Below are positions 16,463 through 24,300 of a stretch of 64,000 nt of DNA, in pieces. The number at the start of each line of letters is the position of its first letter. Position 1 is the first letter of the stretch. Origin of the DNA: Planktothrix agardhii NIES-204 (GTDB taxonomy: Bacteria > Cyanobacteriota > Cyanobacteriia > Cyanobacteriales > Microcoleaceae). The notes below the pieces were generated by a model. That model did no database searches and had not been told where the DNA came from. It saw only the letters and a list, made by a program, of their open reading frames with translations. The translations under genes and the position numbers were made by a program. Where the stretch lies: assembly GCA_003609755.1 (NCBI GenBank), contig AP017991.1, positions 4,017,001 to 4,081,000 on the forward strand, read 5' to 3'.

Positions 16463-16493
16463 CAGAGATATTTTAGAGACTATTTTATCTCTG
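16463..16493. terminator. Bidirectional terminator-like hairpin
   Basis: Arms CAGAGATA (16463-16470) and TATCTCTG (16486-16493) lie between convergent lipoprotein and panB genes; flanking TTAAAG and CTTTAA extend the stem imperfectly. The left arm with its loop, CAGAGATATTTTAGAGAC, occurs again at 19903-19920. Confidence 0.55.
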
Positions 16494-16502
16494 CCTTTAA
16501 GA

Positions 16503-17288
16503 TTAATTCCCCGGAGGAAATTTTCCCTCCCTAACTTCGGTACAAAACTCCTGCACAGCCTGGGTAATAGTTTGTTGTAAATTAGTGTAGGTTTTAGCAA
16601 AGGGGGGTTGCCGCGCAGATAACCCTAAAATATCAGAAGTCACTAAAACCTGGCCATCGCAACCGCCCCCCGCCCCGATACCAATGGTTGGAATTCCTAA
16701 TTTTTGGGTGATATTTTGGGCCAAATCCGAGGGAATATGTTCTAAGACAATACTGAAGGCTCCAGCTTGCTCTAAAGCGATCGCCTCTGCAATAATTCGT
16801 GCAGCCTGATCCGATGTTTTTCCCTGTTTGCGATATCCACCAAATTGATGCACCGACTGTGGGGTTAATCCAACATGACCCATCACCGGAATTCCAACTT
16901 GGACTAACTGACTAACGGTTTCTGCCATCGCCGGATATCCGCCCTCAAGTTTTACCCCTTGAGCGCCCGTTTCTTTAAGAATTCGTCCAGCCGAATGAAT
17001 CGCCTGTTGGGGACTTTCTTGATAGGTTAAAAAAGGTAAATCAACCACCAATAAGGCTTGTTTTACCCCCCGTCGCACCGCCTTAGCATGATGAATAATT
17101 TCATCTAAAGTCAGGGGTAAAGTGGTATCGTAGCCTAACCCAACCATCGCCAGAGAATCCCCGACTAAAACAATATCAATTCCGGCTTGATCAATCAATT
17201 GAGCGATCGCATATTCATAAGCTGTTAATACCGTAATCCTTCGGCTCTGTTGTTTCCATTGACTTAATTGTTGCGTTGTAACTGACAT
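16503..17288 (-). CDS. panB: 3-methyl-2-oxobutanoate hydroxymethyltransferase
   Basis: The 261-aa protein catalyses transfer of a hydroxymethyl group from 5,10-methylene-tetrahydrofolate to alpha-ketoisovalerate, making ketopantoate, the first committed step of pantothenate/CoA synthesis. The TIM-barrel signatures are present: [35 protein letters not shown] (metal Asp), [10 protein letters not shown] (second metal Asp), [24 protein letters not shown] and VLEHIP with the catalytic Glu. Length is normal. It appears monocistronic, ending at the hairpin at 16463-16493. Confidence 0.96.
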   Translation of the reverse strand: MSVTTQQLSQWKQQSRRITVLTAYEYAIAQLIDQAGIDIVLVGDSLAMVGLGYDTTLPLTLDEIIHHAKAVRRGVKQALLVVDLPFLTYQESPQQAIHSAGRILKETGAQGVKLEGGYPAMAETVSQLVQVGIPVMGHVGLTPQSVHQFGGYRKQGKTSDQAARIIAEAIALEQAGAFSIVLEHIPSDLAQNITQKLGIPTIGIGAGGGCDGQVLVTSDILGLSARQPPFAKTYTNLQQTITQAVQEFCTEVREGKFPPGN

Positions 17289-17498
17289 TTACCAATTTTA
17301 GATAATTTAATCAACTGATTGAATAGTATGCAATTTGAGTTTAGAATAAAAGCAGAGTTGATCGGCTTCAATTTAACTCCCTACAATTCCCTATACCTTC
17401 CACCGGATAACACCCAGACTTTCTCAGTAATCGGCTCTTGGAGGGAGAAGTTTTGCCCATAACCATAGCCGTCAAAAAAATCTATAGGGAGAATTTTT

Positions 17499-19328
17499 AT
17501 GAAAATTTTATTAGTGGAAGATGACCCACTCACCCGCACCACCTTATCGGAAATTTTACTCGCTCATCAATACACCGTAAATACTGCCACCGATGGACTA
17601 ACAACCTTGGAAATGGCTGGATCCTTTCTCTATGACTTAATTCTATTAGATATTGGCATTCCTAAGCTAGATGGAATCAGTGTTTGTAAACAGTTACGCA
17701 GCAAAGGATATCAAAATCCGATTCTACTCTTAACAGCCAGGGATAGCAGTACCGACAGGGTGATGGGATTAGATGCAGGAGCCGATGATTACGTCGTTAA
17801 ACCCTTTGATATTAACGAATTAATGGCAAGAGTCCGGGCTTTATTACGCCGAGGAAAATCCGTTTCTACGGCGGTAATGACCTGGGAAAATCTGAGTTTT
17901 GATCCGATTAATAACGAGGTAAAATCTGGAGACAGATTAATACATCTGACCTCAAAAGAATACTGTTTACTGGAATTATTTTTACTCAATCCTAAACGAA
18001 TTTTTAGCCGGAGGGCAATTTTAGATCGCCTATGGGATTTTGCCGAATCTCCAGGGGAAGAAACCGTCAGTACCCATATTAAATGTTTACGACAAAAACT
18101 CAAAGCTGCTGGCAGTGCTGACCCGATTGAAACGGTACATGGTTTGGGCTATCGTTTACGATCGCCAGTTAGCCCATCCGCCTCCGATGCTACCGAGTCC
18201 CAAACCGCAACCAACTCTAGTAACTCTCGACAAGAAATCGCCCAGATTACCTCTAGGATTTGGGAAAATTTTAAGGACAAGGTGAAAGTCCAAATTGAGA
18301 TTTTAGAACAAGTCGCCCCAGCCTTACTCCAAAGAAAGCTGACTCCCGAACTCCATCAACAAGCCAGAAACGAAGCCCATAAATTAGCGGGATCTCTAGG
18401 GATTTTTGGTCTGCGGGAAGGTTCACAAGTGGCCAGAGAACTGGAATGTTTACTGGAATTGCCCAAAATAGAGGTTAATCAAGCTCAGTTAATTTCGGAT
18501 TTAGTCGTTAGCCTGAGTCTTGAAGCCAGTCGCGAAACCCTATTAACGCCCCTGTCTTCCGAACCTGTAGCCTATTCCCCCTTAATTTTAATTGTCGATG
18601 ATGACTTAATGCTGGCGGAAAGAATTAGGATAGAAGCGATCGCCTGGGGATTAAGAATTGAAATGGCGACGGATCTCTCGGTTGCCCGTAAAATGATTGC
18701 TCAAAACCCTCCTAATATTATTCTACTGGATTTGACCTTTCCCAGTGTCTCTACCGAAGATGGTATCACCCTGCTCAAAGAACTCAGGCCTATGATTCCT
18801 CAGATTCCAGTTATTACTTTAACCGGAAGACAAAGTTTAAGCGATCGGGTCACTGTCGCCAGTTTGGGAGTTAAGAGGTTTTTACAAAAGCCTTTACCTG
18901 CTTATGAAATCCTGAAAGCGATCACCGAGGTCTTATCCCAGTCTCGGTCAGTCCAAGGGAATCGGGTTTTGATTGTGGATGATGATCCTACGCTTTTGAT
19001 CTCTGTTTCTAGCTTGTTAGAAGCCAAGGGATTAAGTGTAACTACTCTACAAAACTCAGAACAATTTTGGGATGTGTTACTCGATTGTCGTCCCGATCTA
19101 TTAATTTTGGATTGGGAAATATCGGGTTTCACTGGCTTAGATCTCTGTCAAGCGGTGCGAACTGATCAACGGTGGTGTCATCTCCCGATCATCTTTTTTT
19201 CTGTACATACGGAGGAAAGCTCTATTATGCAGGCCTTTGCTGTGGGCGCTTCAGATTACCTCAGCAAAACAACAGCCCCAGAAACCCTAATTACTCAAGT
19301 TTTACGTCGCCTGCAACCCGTTGAGTGA
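17499..19328 (+). CDS. Multidomain response regulator: REC, winged helix, HPt, REC, REC
   Basis: The 609-aa protein has five modules in order. A receiver (1-118) carries the phosphoacceptor Asp51 in LILLDIGIPKLDG. An OmpR-type winged-helix DNA-binding domain (about 125-223) has LTSKEYCLLELFLLNP and THIKCLRQKLKAAG. An HPt domain carries the phosphorylatable His in EAHKLAGSLGIFGL near 290. A second receiver (about 352-470) has IILLDLTFPS. A third (about 484-605) has LLILDWEISGFTG. It can thus bind DNA and also act in a multistep phosphorelay. No kinase gene is adjacent. A long 210-bp upstream region precedes it, with ribosome site TAGGGAG. Confidence 0.9.
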   Translation: MKILLVEDDPLTRTTLSEILLAHQYTVNTATDGLTTLEMAGSFLYDLILLDIGIPKLDGISVCKQLRSKGYQNPILLLTARDSSTDRVMGLDAGADDYVVKPFDINELMARVRALLRRGKSVSTAVMTWENLSFDPINNEVKSGDRLIHLTSKEYCLLELFLLNPKRIFSRRAILDRLWDFAESPGEETVSTHIKCLRQKLKAAGSADPIETVHGLGYRLRSPVSPSASDATESQTATNSSNSRQEIAQITSRIWENFKDKVKVQIEILEQVAPALLQRKLTPELHQQARNEAHKLAGSLGIFGLREGSQVARELECLLELPKIEVNQAQLISDLVVSLSLEASRETLLTPLSSEPVAYSPLILIVDDDLMLAERIRIEAIAWGLRIEMATDLSVARKMIAQNPPNIILLDLTFPSVSTEDGITLLKELRPMIPQIPVITLTGRQSLSDRVTVASLGVKRFLQKPLPAYEILKAITEVLSQSRSVQGNRVLIVDDDPTLLISVSSLLEAKGLSVTTLQNSEQFWDVLLDCRPDLLILDWEISGFTGLDLCQAVRTDQRWCHLPIIFFSVHTEESSIMQAFAVGASDYLSKTTAPETLITQVLRRLQPVE

Positions 19329-19459
19329 AATTTAGTGAAAATCAGGGATCAGAAATAGTTCACGCCTTTGAATTGTCACCCCAAACCTGATACATGATAT
19401 GATCAAAGATCCTTGCTTCTAAATTCAGAAGCCCCGTTGTCCACAAGGAGAATAACAGC

Positions 19460-19807
19460 ATGAAGCCTTTTGTTTACGAAACAACGTATATTTTGCGCCC
19501 CGACCTCAACGATGAGCAGGTGGGTCAGTCTATCAGCAAATACGAAACCCTCCTCAAAGACCAAGGCGGACATAATATCCAAATCCAAAATCGGGGTAAA
19601 CGACGTCTAGCCTACGATATTGACAAGCATCGGGAAGGAGTTTATGTCCAGATGAATTATGAAGGCCCTGGAGCCCAAATCGCTGTTTTAGAAAAAGCCA
19701 TGCGAATTAGCGATGAGGTTATTCGTTATCTAACGATTAAGGAAGAAGTAACGATAGAGCCGACCGAAGCCACGGAAGCAGAACCCGAATCTCAAGAAGT
19801 TGAATAA
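19460..19807 (+). CDS. rpsF: 30S ribosomal protein S6
   Basis: The 115-aa protein matches bacterial S6 throughout: [40 protein letters not shown] and [15 protein letters not shown] short acidic tail ([16 protein letters not shown]) is a usual S6 feature. It binds 16S rRNA with S18 in the platform of the small subunit. AAGGAG lies 10 nt before the ATG. Unusually for many bacteria, no ssb or rpsR gene follows; cyanobacteria often encode rpsF alone. Confidence 0.96.
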   Translation: MKPFVYETTYILRPDLNDEQVGQSISKYETLLKDQGGHNIQIQNRGKRRLAYDIDKHREGVYVQMNYEGPGAQIAVLEKAMRISDEVIRYLTIKEEVTIEPTEATEAEPESQEVE

Positions 19808-19958
19808 ATTGGGCAAACAGGGGGAAGGATAGAAGCAAATTCTACTCTTGACCCCTGTTATTGTTGTACCCGGTTTTCTTAGCTATTGCCGATTGGGAAC
19901 AACAGAGATATTTTAGAGACACATATACAAAATAAATTTATAGGAGCCGTTAGTCACC

Positions 19959-20513
19959 GTGAGCCAACTCAAAAGTCAAACGCCACAGGAGTTACAAGCT
20001 GAAGTTACTCGTTTGAACGAGGAGCTACAAATGCGGGAACAGTTGATTCAACAGTTATCTCAGGAACTATTCCGTTTGGTCAAAGGAGATGCTAACTTAT
20101 TACCCAGTCCAGAGGTTTCTGAGCGTCATCAAGCTCAAATGGTAGCCTTGCGAGAACAACTTCAAGAGATGGAGCAGCAAGTTAAGTTTTATCAAGGACA
20201 AATAGCCGAACGAGATACGGAAGCCTATCAACTCAGACAGTCAGTTGAGGAGTTAACAGACCGTTCTCGAATGTTGGAACAGGTAGTTCAGGAGTTACCC
20301 GGAGTCTATCGTCAGAAGTTCTCAGAACGTCTGAATGAAGTCATGGAAAAAGTTGAATTACTCCAACGGGAAAATAAACAACTTAATGCAGAATTACAAA
20401 GTGTGAGCTATCGTTTAGCTCAGAAAAGTCGCCGTCCCAGTGGCTTAGATTTACCCAGTTTTCAGAATCGAGCTTCGGGCTCTGTTGAGATTCCAACTTT
20501 GGGTAATGCTTGA
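19959..20513 (+). CDS. Coiled-coil protein of unknown function
   Basis: Start GTG at 19959, preceded by TAGGAG 12 nt upstream. Nearly all 184 residues are predicted helix with heptad character: LQAEVTRLNEELQMREQLIQ, ALREQLQEMEQQVKFYQGQI and EVMEKVELLQRENKQLNAEL. A short PGVYRQKF turn sits near residue 115, with a Ser/Arg-rich C-terminus. No membrane segment or enzyme motif is present. It may be a structural or scaffold protein (coiled-coil-rich proteins shape filamentous cyanobacteria), but this is inference. It is followed by a repeat element. Confidence 0.7.
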   Translation: MSQLKSQTPQELQAEVTRLNEELQMREQLIQQLSQELFRLVKGDANLLPSPEVSERHQAQMVALREQLQEMEQQVKFYQGQIAERDTEAYQLRQSVEELTDRSRMLEQVVQELPGVYRQKFSERLNEVMEKVELLQRENKQLNAELQSVSYRLAQKSRRPSGLDLPSFQNRASGSVEIPTLGNA

Positions 20514-20541
20514 TTATTGATAGCTTAAAAATTATCCCCTA

Positions 20542-20681
20542 TTATAGCGGGGAACACCGGAACAGCCCCCCCAAACCCCCCGTGCACGCAGGGCTAGGGG
20601 GGGAGGGAACAGGGGGAAAATACTTAACTGTCTGGGTTCCAAGATCCGTCTTTATCCTAAATGCCTTGGCGGTTGCTATAA
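20542..20681 (-). repeat. Dispersed GTTCC/CCCCCGTGCACG element, copy B
   Basis: Read on the minus strand it follows the same order as copy A at 3704: TTATAGCAACCGCCAAGGC, a TTAGGA segment, GAACCCAGAC, AAGTATTT, then the C/G-rich palindrome and GTTCCGGTGTTCCCC. It ends in TTATAGC on one side (20542-20548) and GCTATAA on the other (20675-20681), so 7-bp terminal inverted repeats are visible. Confidence 0.85.
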
Positions 20682-20684
20682 AAT

Positions 20685-20720
20685 TTAAGGGGCTATTCTT
20701 GGTCAAGAATAGCCCCTTAA
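20685..20720. terminator. Perfect 17-bp-stem hairpin
   Basis: Arms TTAAGGGGCTATTCTTG (20685-20701) and its exact complement (20704-20720) enclose a 2-nt spacer and are followed by TTGTTTTT. It lies between the coiled-coil gene and the convergent PEP-CTERM gene, just outside the repeat element. A very strong terminator or a recent inverted duplication. Confidence 0.75.
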
Positions 20721-20809
20721 TTGTTTTTCAGTCATATCAGTTGAAAGCATCAAAGTTGCACCCGAATTCACCTAATCTTAATTCAAGTATCAACCTCCGT
20801 TCTGATTTA

Positions 20810-21676
20810 TTAAGATTGACGTTTGCTCAGTCGGCTACCACCGAGTAAAGTTAAACCAACCAAAGCTAAACCAGCAAGACTACCGGGTTCGGGAACAGAA
20901 ACTCCGCCAGCGAGAGAAACACCATCATTCCCACATTCTAGGAACAGACTGGCCATATAGTCATAGTTGCCATCGGCGAGCCCTAAATCGGCTTTATTGA
21001 GGCTAAAACCAAGGGTTTGTGTTCCACTAGCACCTAAGAATCCAAAATCAAGTCCTTGACCCGTTAAGGCTTTGGCGGACAAATTTTGAATACCACCTAA
21101 TTTGGTCGCACCGGAGTCAATCACATTCAGGATTGTTCCTTGACCGAAATAATTGTAAGCAGCAGCTTTTGTAGCAATGTCAGTACCTTGGGTGTTGGCT
21201 TTATCAAATCCAGAATCGTAATACTGTTTTAAGCTGCTATAGCCATGATTTACATTTGTAACGCTGGCTCCTTTGACGTTCCCATATAGCCCGGTTGTGG
21301 CAACTTGGGAGTCATTTGTTCCAGCAAAACGAACTCCTAATAAGCTTTTTTGATTACTAGCGGTTGTGAAGTTTTTGCCAGTGAAATTTAAGAATAAATC
21401 TCCCCAACCAATATTTCCATCGGCTGCTCCCCCGTAAGCCACACCCGTCAGAGGTGTTCCACCTGTGAGAGCAACAAAAATACTATCGCTGGTTTCTTTA
21501 ATCGCAATTCCTTTAATATTAAAGGATTCACCGCCAGAGCCATCGTTAAAGGAATCAATTCCATAATTCCATCCATTATGTAATTGTCCAGCCATCGCCG
21601 GAAGACCGCTCACGGATATTAAGGAAAGACTGGCTAATGTCGTTCCGATTAATTTTTTCAGTGTTGAAGTTTTCAT
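20810..21676 (-). CDS. PEP-CTERM (XDD3-type, exosortase-dependent) surface protein
   Basis: The 288-aa exported protein has an N-terminal signal peptide (LIGTTLASLSLISVSGLPAMA), a Gly/Asn/Ser-rich beta-type body beginning HNGWNYGIDSFNDGSGG and containing ASLFLECGNDGVSLAGG, and a C-terminal sorting signal: VPEPGSL, then a hydrophobic helix, then SRLSKRQS. This is the exosortase recognition pattern. The body resembles the XDD3 family of cyanobacterial surface proteins (from memory). It probably ends up cleaved and displayed at the cell surface. No exosortase gene is in the window. It has its own 190-bp upstream region. Confidence 0.87.
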   Translation of the reverse strand: MKTSTLKKLIGTTLASLSLISVSGLPAMAGQLHNGWNYGIDSFNDGSGGESFNIKGIAIKETSDSIFVALTGGTPLTGVAYGGAADGNIGWGDLFLNFTGKNFTTASNQKSLLGVRFAGTNDSQVATTGLYGNVKGASVTNVNHGYSSLKQYYDSGFDKANTQGTDIATKAAAYNYFGQGTILNVIDSGATKLGGIQNLSAKALTGQGLDFGFLGASGTQTLGFSLNKADLGLADGNYDYMASLFLECGNDGVSLAGGVSVPEPGSLAGLALVGLTLLGGSRLSKRQS

Positions 21677-21866
21677 AAGTTTACTCCTGGGTGGTTCGGG
21701 TTTAGTCTTTTTCTTTTCGATAAATACACTATAGTGGATGGGTGTTAAAGATATGATGTTAAAAACGCCTTAATTTGTAAAGTATTTGTAAAAGGTTTAA
21801 AGCCTGATTTTATAAGTATTTTTACTTTTAGTAACCTACTTAAAATATATAAAACCAGCAAAAATT

Positions 21867-22379
21867 ATGAATCTGGATGACGTTGCTATTTGGTTACAAA
21901 ATGCTTTAAAACAGGATAATCAACCTAATTTGCGGTTAGTGCGACAATCTCCTAATTTTATTCGTTCTGTTGATCCGAATTATGCTGTTAATATTAATAA
22001 TCAGGTGAGTTTTGCCGACGGTTATCCTTGTTTATTAACTAATACTGCTTCCTTAGTTGAATTAAACCGAAAACTGACAGAAATCTATCCAATATCATCA
22101 CAAGAAGTTCCGATGAATAGATTTAGACCTAATCTTGTGATTGATACAGATCAACCTTTTATTGAAGATCAATGGAAAGTGATATTAATTGGAGAGGTTT
22201 ATTTTGATTTAGTCAAACCCTGTAGCCGTTGTATAGCACTACGCATTACAGTTAGGACATTTCTAAATTCTGAAACCATTTCACAGCTTACTGTTCCGGT
22301 GTTCCCTCCCCCCCAAGCCCCCCGTGCACGGGGGGTTCGGGGGGCTGTTCCGGTGTTCCGGTGTTCCCTAGCACTATAG
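21867..22379 (+). pseudogene. MOSC-domain protein fragment cut by a repeat element
   Basis: The frame encodes the middle of a YcbX-like MOSC protein: LRLVRQSPNFIRSVDPNYAV, NQVSFADGYPCLLTNTASLV, EVPMNRFRPNLVIDTDQPF and YFDLVKPCSRC. CSRC normally carries the conserved cysteine implicated in molybdenum/sulfur binding and is followed by about 60 more residues. Here the frame runs straight into a repeat element at 22232 that supplies a nonsense tail and stop. The N-terminal beta-barrel domain (about 100 residues) is also missing. It is therefore broken at both ends and most likely inactive. Confidence 0.8.
22232..22378 (+). repeat. Dispersed GTTCC/CCCCCGTGCACGGGGG element, copy C
   Basis: It begins TATAGCACTACGCATTACAG and TTAGGACAT, then GTTCCGGTGTTCCC, the perfect palindrome CCCCCGTGCACGGGGG, GTTCCGGTGTTCC repeated, and ends TAGCACTATAG. 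It interrupts the MOSC frame immediately after its CSRC codons. Confidence 0.85.
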
Positions 22380-22533
22380 TGAATTTTTGTTACAAGTGCG
22401 AGTCAGAAATACTGAGACTAATCTGATAGAAATGGCTAATCCTAGGTAACTTAACGCCCTATTGAACTTGAAATTATGGAAAAAATTGGGTAAAATTTAA
22501 TACTAAATATTGCGTTGGTGGGATGCTACCCAA

Positions 22534-23265
22534 ATGACCTATAGCCTGAGAATTGCTGATTTACCCAGTGATGAGCGTCCACGGGAACGATTAATGGCCA
22601 TTGGTTCCAGAAATTTAGCCACGGCTGAATTGATTGCAATTTTGTTGGGAACAGGTCAGGGAAAAGGAAAATTATCCGCCGTTGGTTTAGGACAATATAT
22701 CTTAAATCAGTTGGGTCAACATCAACGAGATCCCCTAGCGGTATTGCGGGATATTGGGGTTCATGAATTGACTCAAATTCATGGTATTGGGCCAGCAAAA
22801 GCCACCACAATTCTAGCGGCCATTGAGTTGGGAAAACGGGTTTTTCAGTCCAAACCCCCCGATTTAGCAGTTATTGAGACCCCCCAAGCCGCCGCAGATG
22901 CCTTAAGCCATGATTTGATGTGGCAACCCCAAGAACGCTTTGCAGTGTTGCTATTAGACGTTAAACACCGTCTATTGGGAACTCAAGTAATTACGATTGG
23001 AAGTGCAACGGAAACCATCGCCCATCCTAGGGATATTTTCAGAGAAGTCTTAAAAAGCGGCGCAACCCGGGTGATTGTTTCCCATAACCACCCATCGGGG
23101 AATGTTGAACCCAGTGCGGCAGATATTACTTTAACTCGTCAATTGTTGCAAGGGGCACAACTTTTGTCTATCCCGATTTTAGATCATATTATTTTAGGAA
23201 ATGGTAATTATTTAAGTTTAAGAACTACCACATCTTTATGGGAAGAATATCCCCAAGCGGAGTAA
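22534..23265 (+). CDS. radC: RadC/JAMM-domain DNA repair-type protein
   Basis: ATG at 22534 ([20 protein letters not shown]) chosen over a TTG eight codons upstream. The 243-aa protein has a UPF0758 N-terminal part with a helix-hairpin-helix segment ([20 protein letters not shown]) and a C-terminal JAMM metalloprotease-like domain with VSHNHPSGN followed by [11 protein letters not shown] (zinc ligands His, His, Asp). RadC was named for DNA repair, but its real role is unclear. Family length is normal. It converges with the HPt protein gene. Confidence 0.93.
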   Translation: MTYSLRIADLPSDERPRERLMAIGSRNLATAELIAILLGTGQGKGKLSAVGLGQYILNQLGQHQRDPLAVLRDIGVHELTQIHGIGPAKATTILAAIELGKRVFQSKPPDLAVIETPQAAADALSHDLMWQPQERFAVLLLDVKHRLLGTQVITIGSATETIAHPRDIFREVLKSGATRVIVSHNHPSGNVEPSAADITLTRQLLQGAQLLSIPILDHIILGNGNYLSLRTTTSLWEEYPQAE

Positions 23266-23290
23266 AAATTTACCCTTTTGTTGCTTTTTT

Positions 23291-24244
23291 TTAGGATTTA
23301 ACGTGCTTAATTAACAACTGAGCGATCGCTTGTAATTGTTGTTTATTAAAGGTTTTTAATAGAACTTTAACTACCTCTTTCGGATCAGCCGGAATTGTGA
23401 TTTCTTGAGTCGCGGGTTTAGCAGCAGCTTTTGCACCCGCCAAGGAAGATAAAGCCGCACTGGGGGCAATCGTACTGGCTTTTCCTGCTTGTAAGAGTTC
23501 GGCTCCTTGCTTTAACTCATTAATAATTGGGGTCGCTAAAACTTTAAAAGAATTTTTAGGATTTGCGATCGCACCATGGGCCGTTTTCACTAATGTTTGC
23601 CAAGGTTCAATTCCCACCCCAATTTTTGTTAATCGAGCGCATAAACCCGCCAATTGTTTACGAGTTTCCGGGGATTCAGCTTGTTTAAATCCCTGTAACA
23701 TTGGTTTGAGAACCGTCATCACTTGATTAACGGCATTGGCAACCCCAGGTGTTGCTGTAGCTGTTGGTGTTGTCGCTTTTGGAGTTGCCACGGCTACCTT
23801 ACCACTAATTAAATCCTTCAAGTGGTTTTCTAACTTGTCATACAGTGGAAGAGAAGCCCGGAGAATTTTTTCCCCTATTTCCTCTGAAAGTCCAGCCGGA
23901 CTGGCTGCTCGATCAATTAAATTTTTCAATACCTCAAACCCTTTACTATAAAGGTTTTGAGTTGTGGCATCAATTTTTAAAGGCGTGTCTTTAACCAGCT
24001 TAAAACAATCTTCTAGGCGTTTAGACACCTTATTAATACTAGCCAGACTGGGCATATTCTCCATCAACATCGCTGCCGCCCCCTTAATGGAGTGAGCCGC
24101 CCGATAAATAGAAGCTACTTCTTCCCTGTCTGGATCGGCCATAATTGCGGGGAGCTTTGTTACCCCCATTTGCAGGGTTTCGAGACGCTCCTCCGCTTCT
24201 TCCATGAAGATAGCAAATATTTTTTGGTCTTGGTTTGTTGGCAC
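23291..24244 (-). CDS. HPt-domain protein (CheA P1-like)
   Basis: The 317-aa protein has an N-terminal HPt domain, residues about 5-110: IFMEEAEERLETLQMGVTKL and the phosphohistidine motif YRAAHSIKGAAAML. A second helical segment follows, then Ala/Thr/Pro-rich linkers (TPKATTPTATATPG, ASTIAPSAALSSLAG) and more helices to the end. Kinase and receiver domains are absent, so it could accept or relay phosphate in a phosphorelay or CheA-like pilus signalling system. The partner is unknown. It lies downstream of ftsI on the same strand; a heptamer array separates them. Confidence 0.85.
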   Translation of the reverse strand: MPTNQDQKIFAIFMEEAEERLETLQMGVTKLPAIMADPDREEVASIYRAAHSIKGAAAMLMENMPSLASINKVSKRLEDCFKLVKDTPLKIDATTQNLYSKGFEVLKNLIDRAASPAGLSEEIGEKILRASLPLYDKLENHLKDLISGKVAVATPKATTPTATATPGVANAVNQVMTVLKPMLQGFKQAESPETRKQLAGLCARLTKIGVGIEPWQTLVKTAHGAIANPKNSFKVLATPIINELKQGAELLQAGKASTIAPSAALSSLAGAKAAAKPATQEITIPADPKEVVKVLLKTFNKQQLQAIAQLLIKHVKS

Positions 24245-24264
24245 AGCAGCCCTCCTAAACCCTT

Positions 24265-24300
24265 GAATCAGTAATCAGTAATCAGTAATCAGTTATCAGT
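24265..24300. repeat. Heptamer array (AATCAGT)n reaching into the ftsI stop codon
   Basis: About five copies of AATCAGT/AGTTATC. The last codons and the stop of ftsI (minus strand, ending at 24289) lie inside this array, so the array provides the C-terminal residues YTDN and the stop. Confidence 0.9.

Noticed and set aside
20510-20848. 112-aa plus-strand frame after the coiled-coil gene
   Set aside because: It runs through repeat copy B and the 17-bp hairpin, and overlaps the 3' end of the PEP-CTERM gene.
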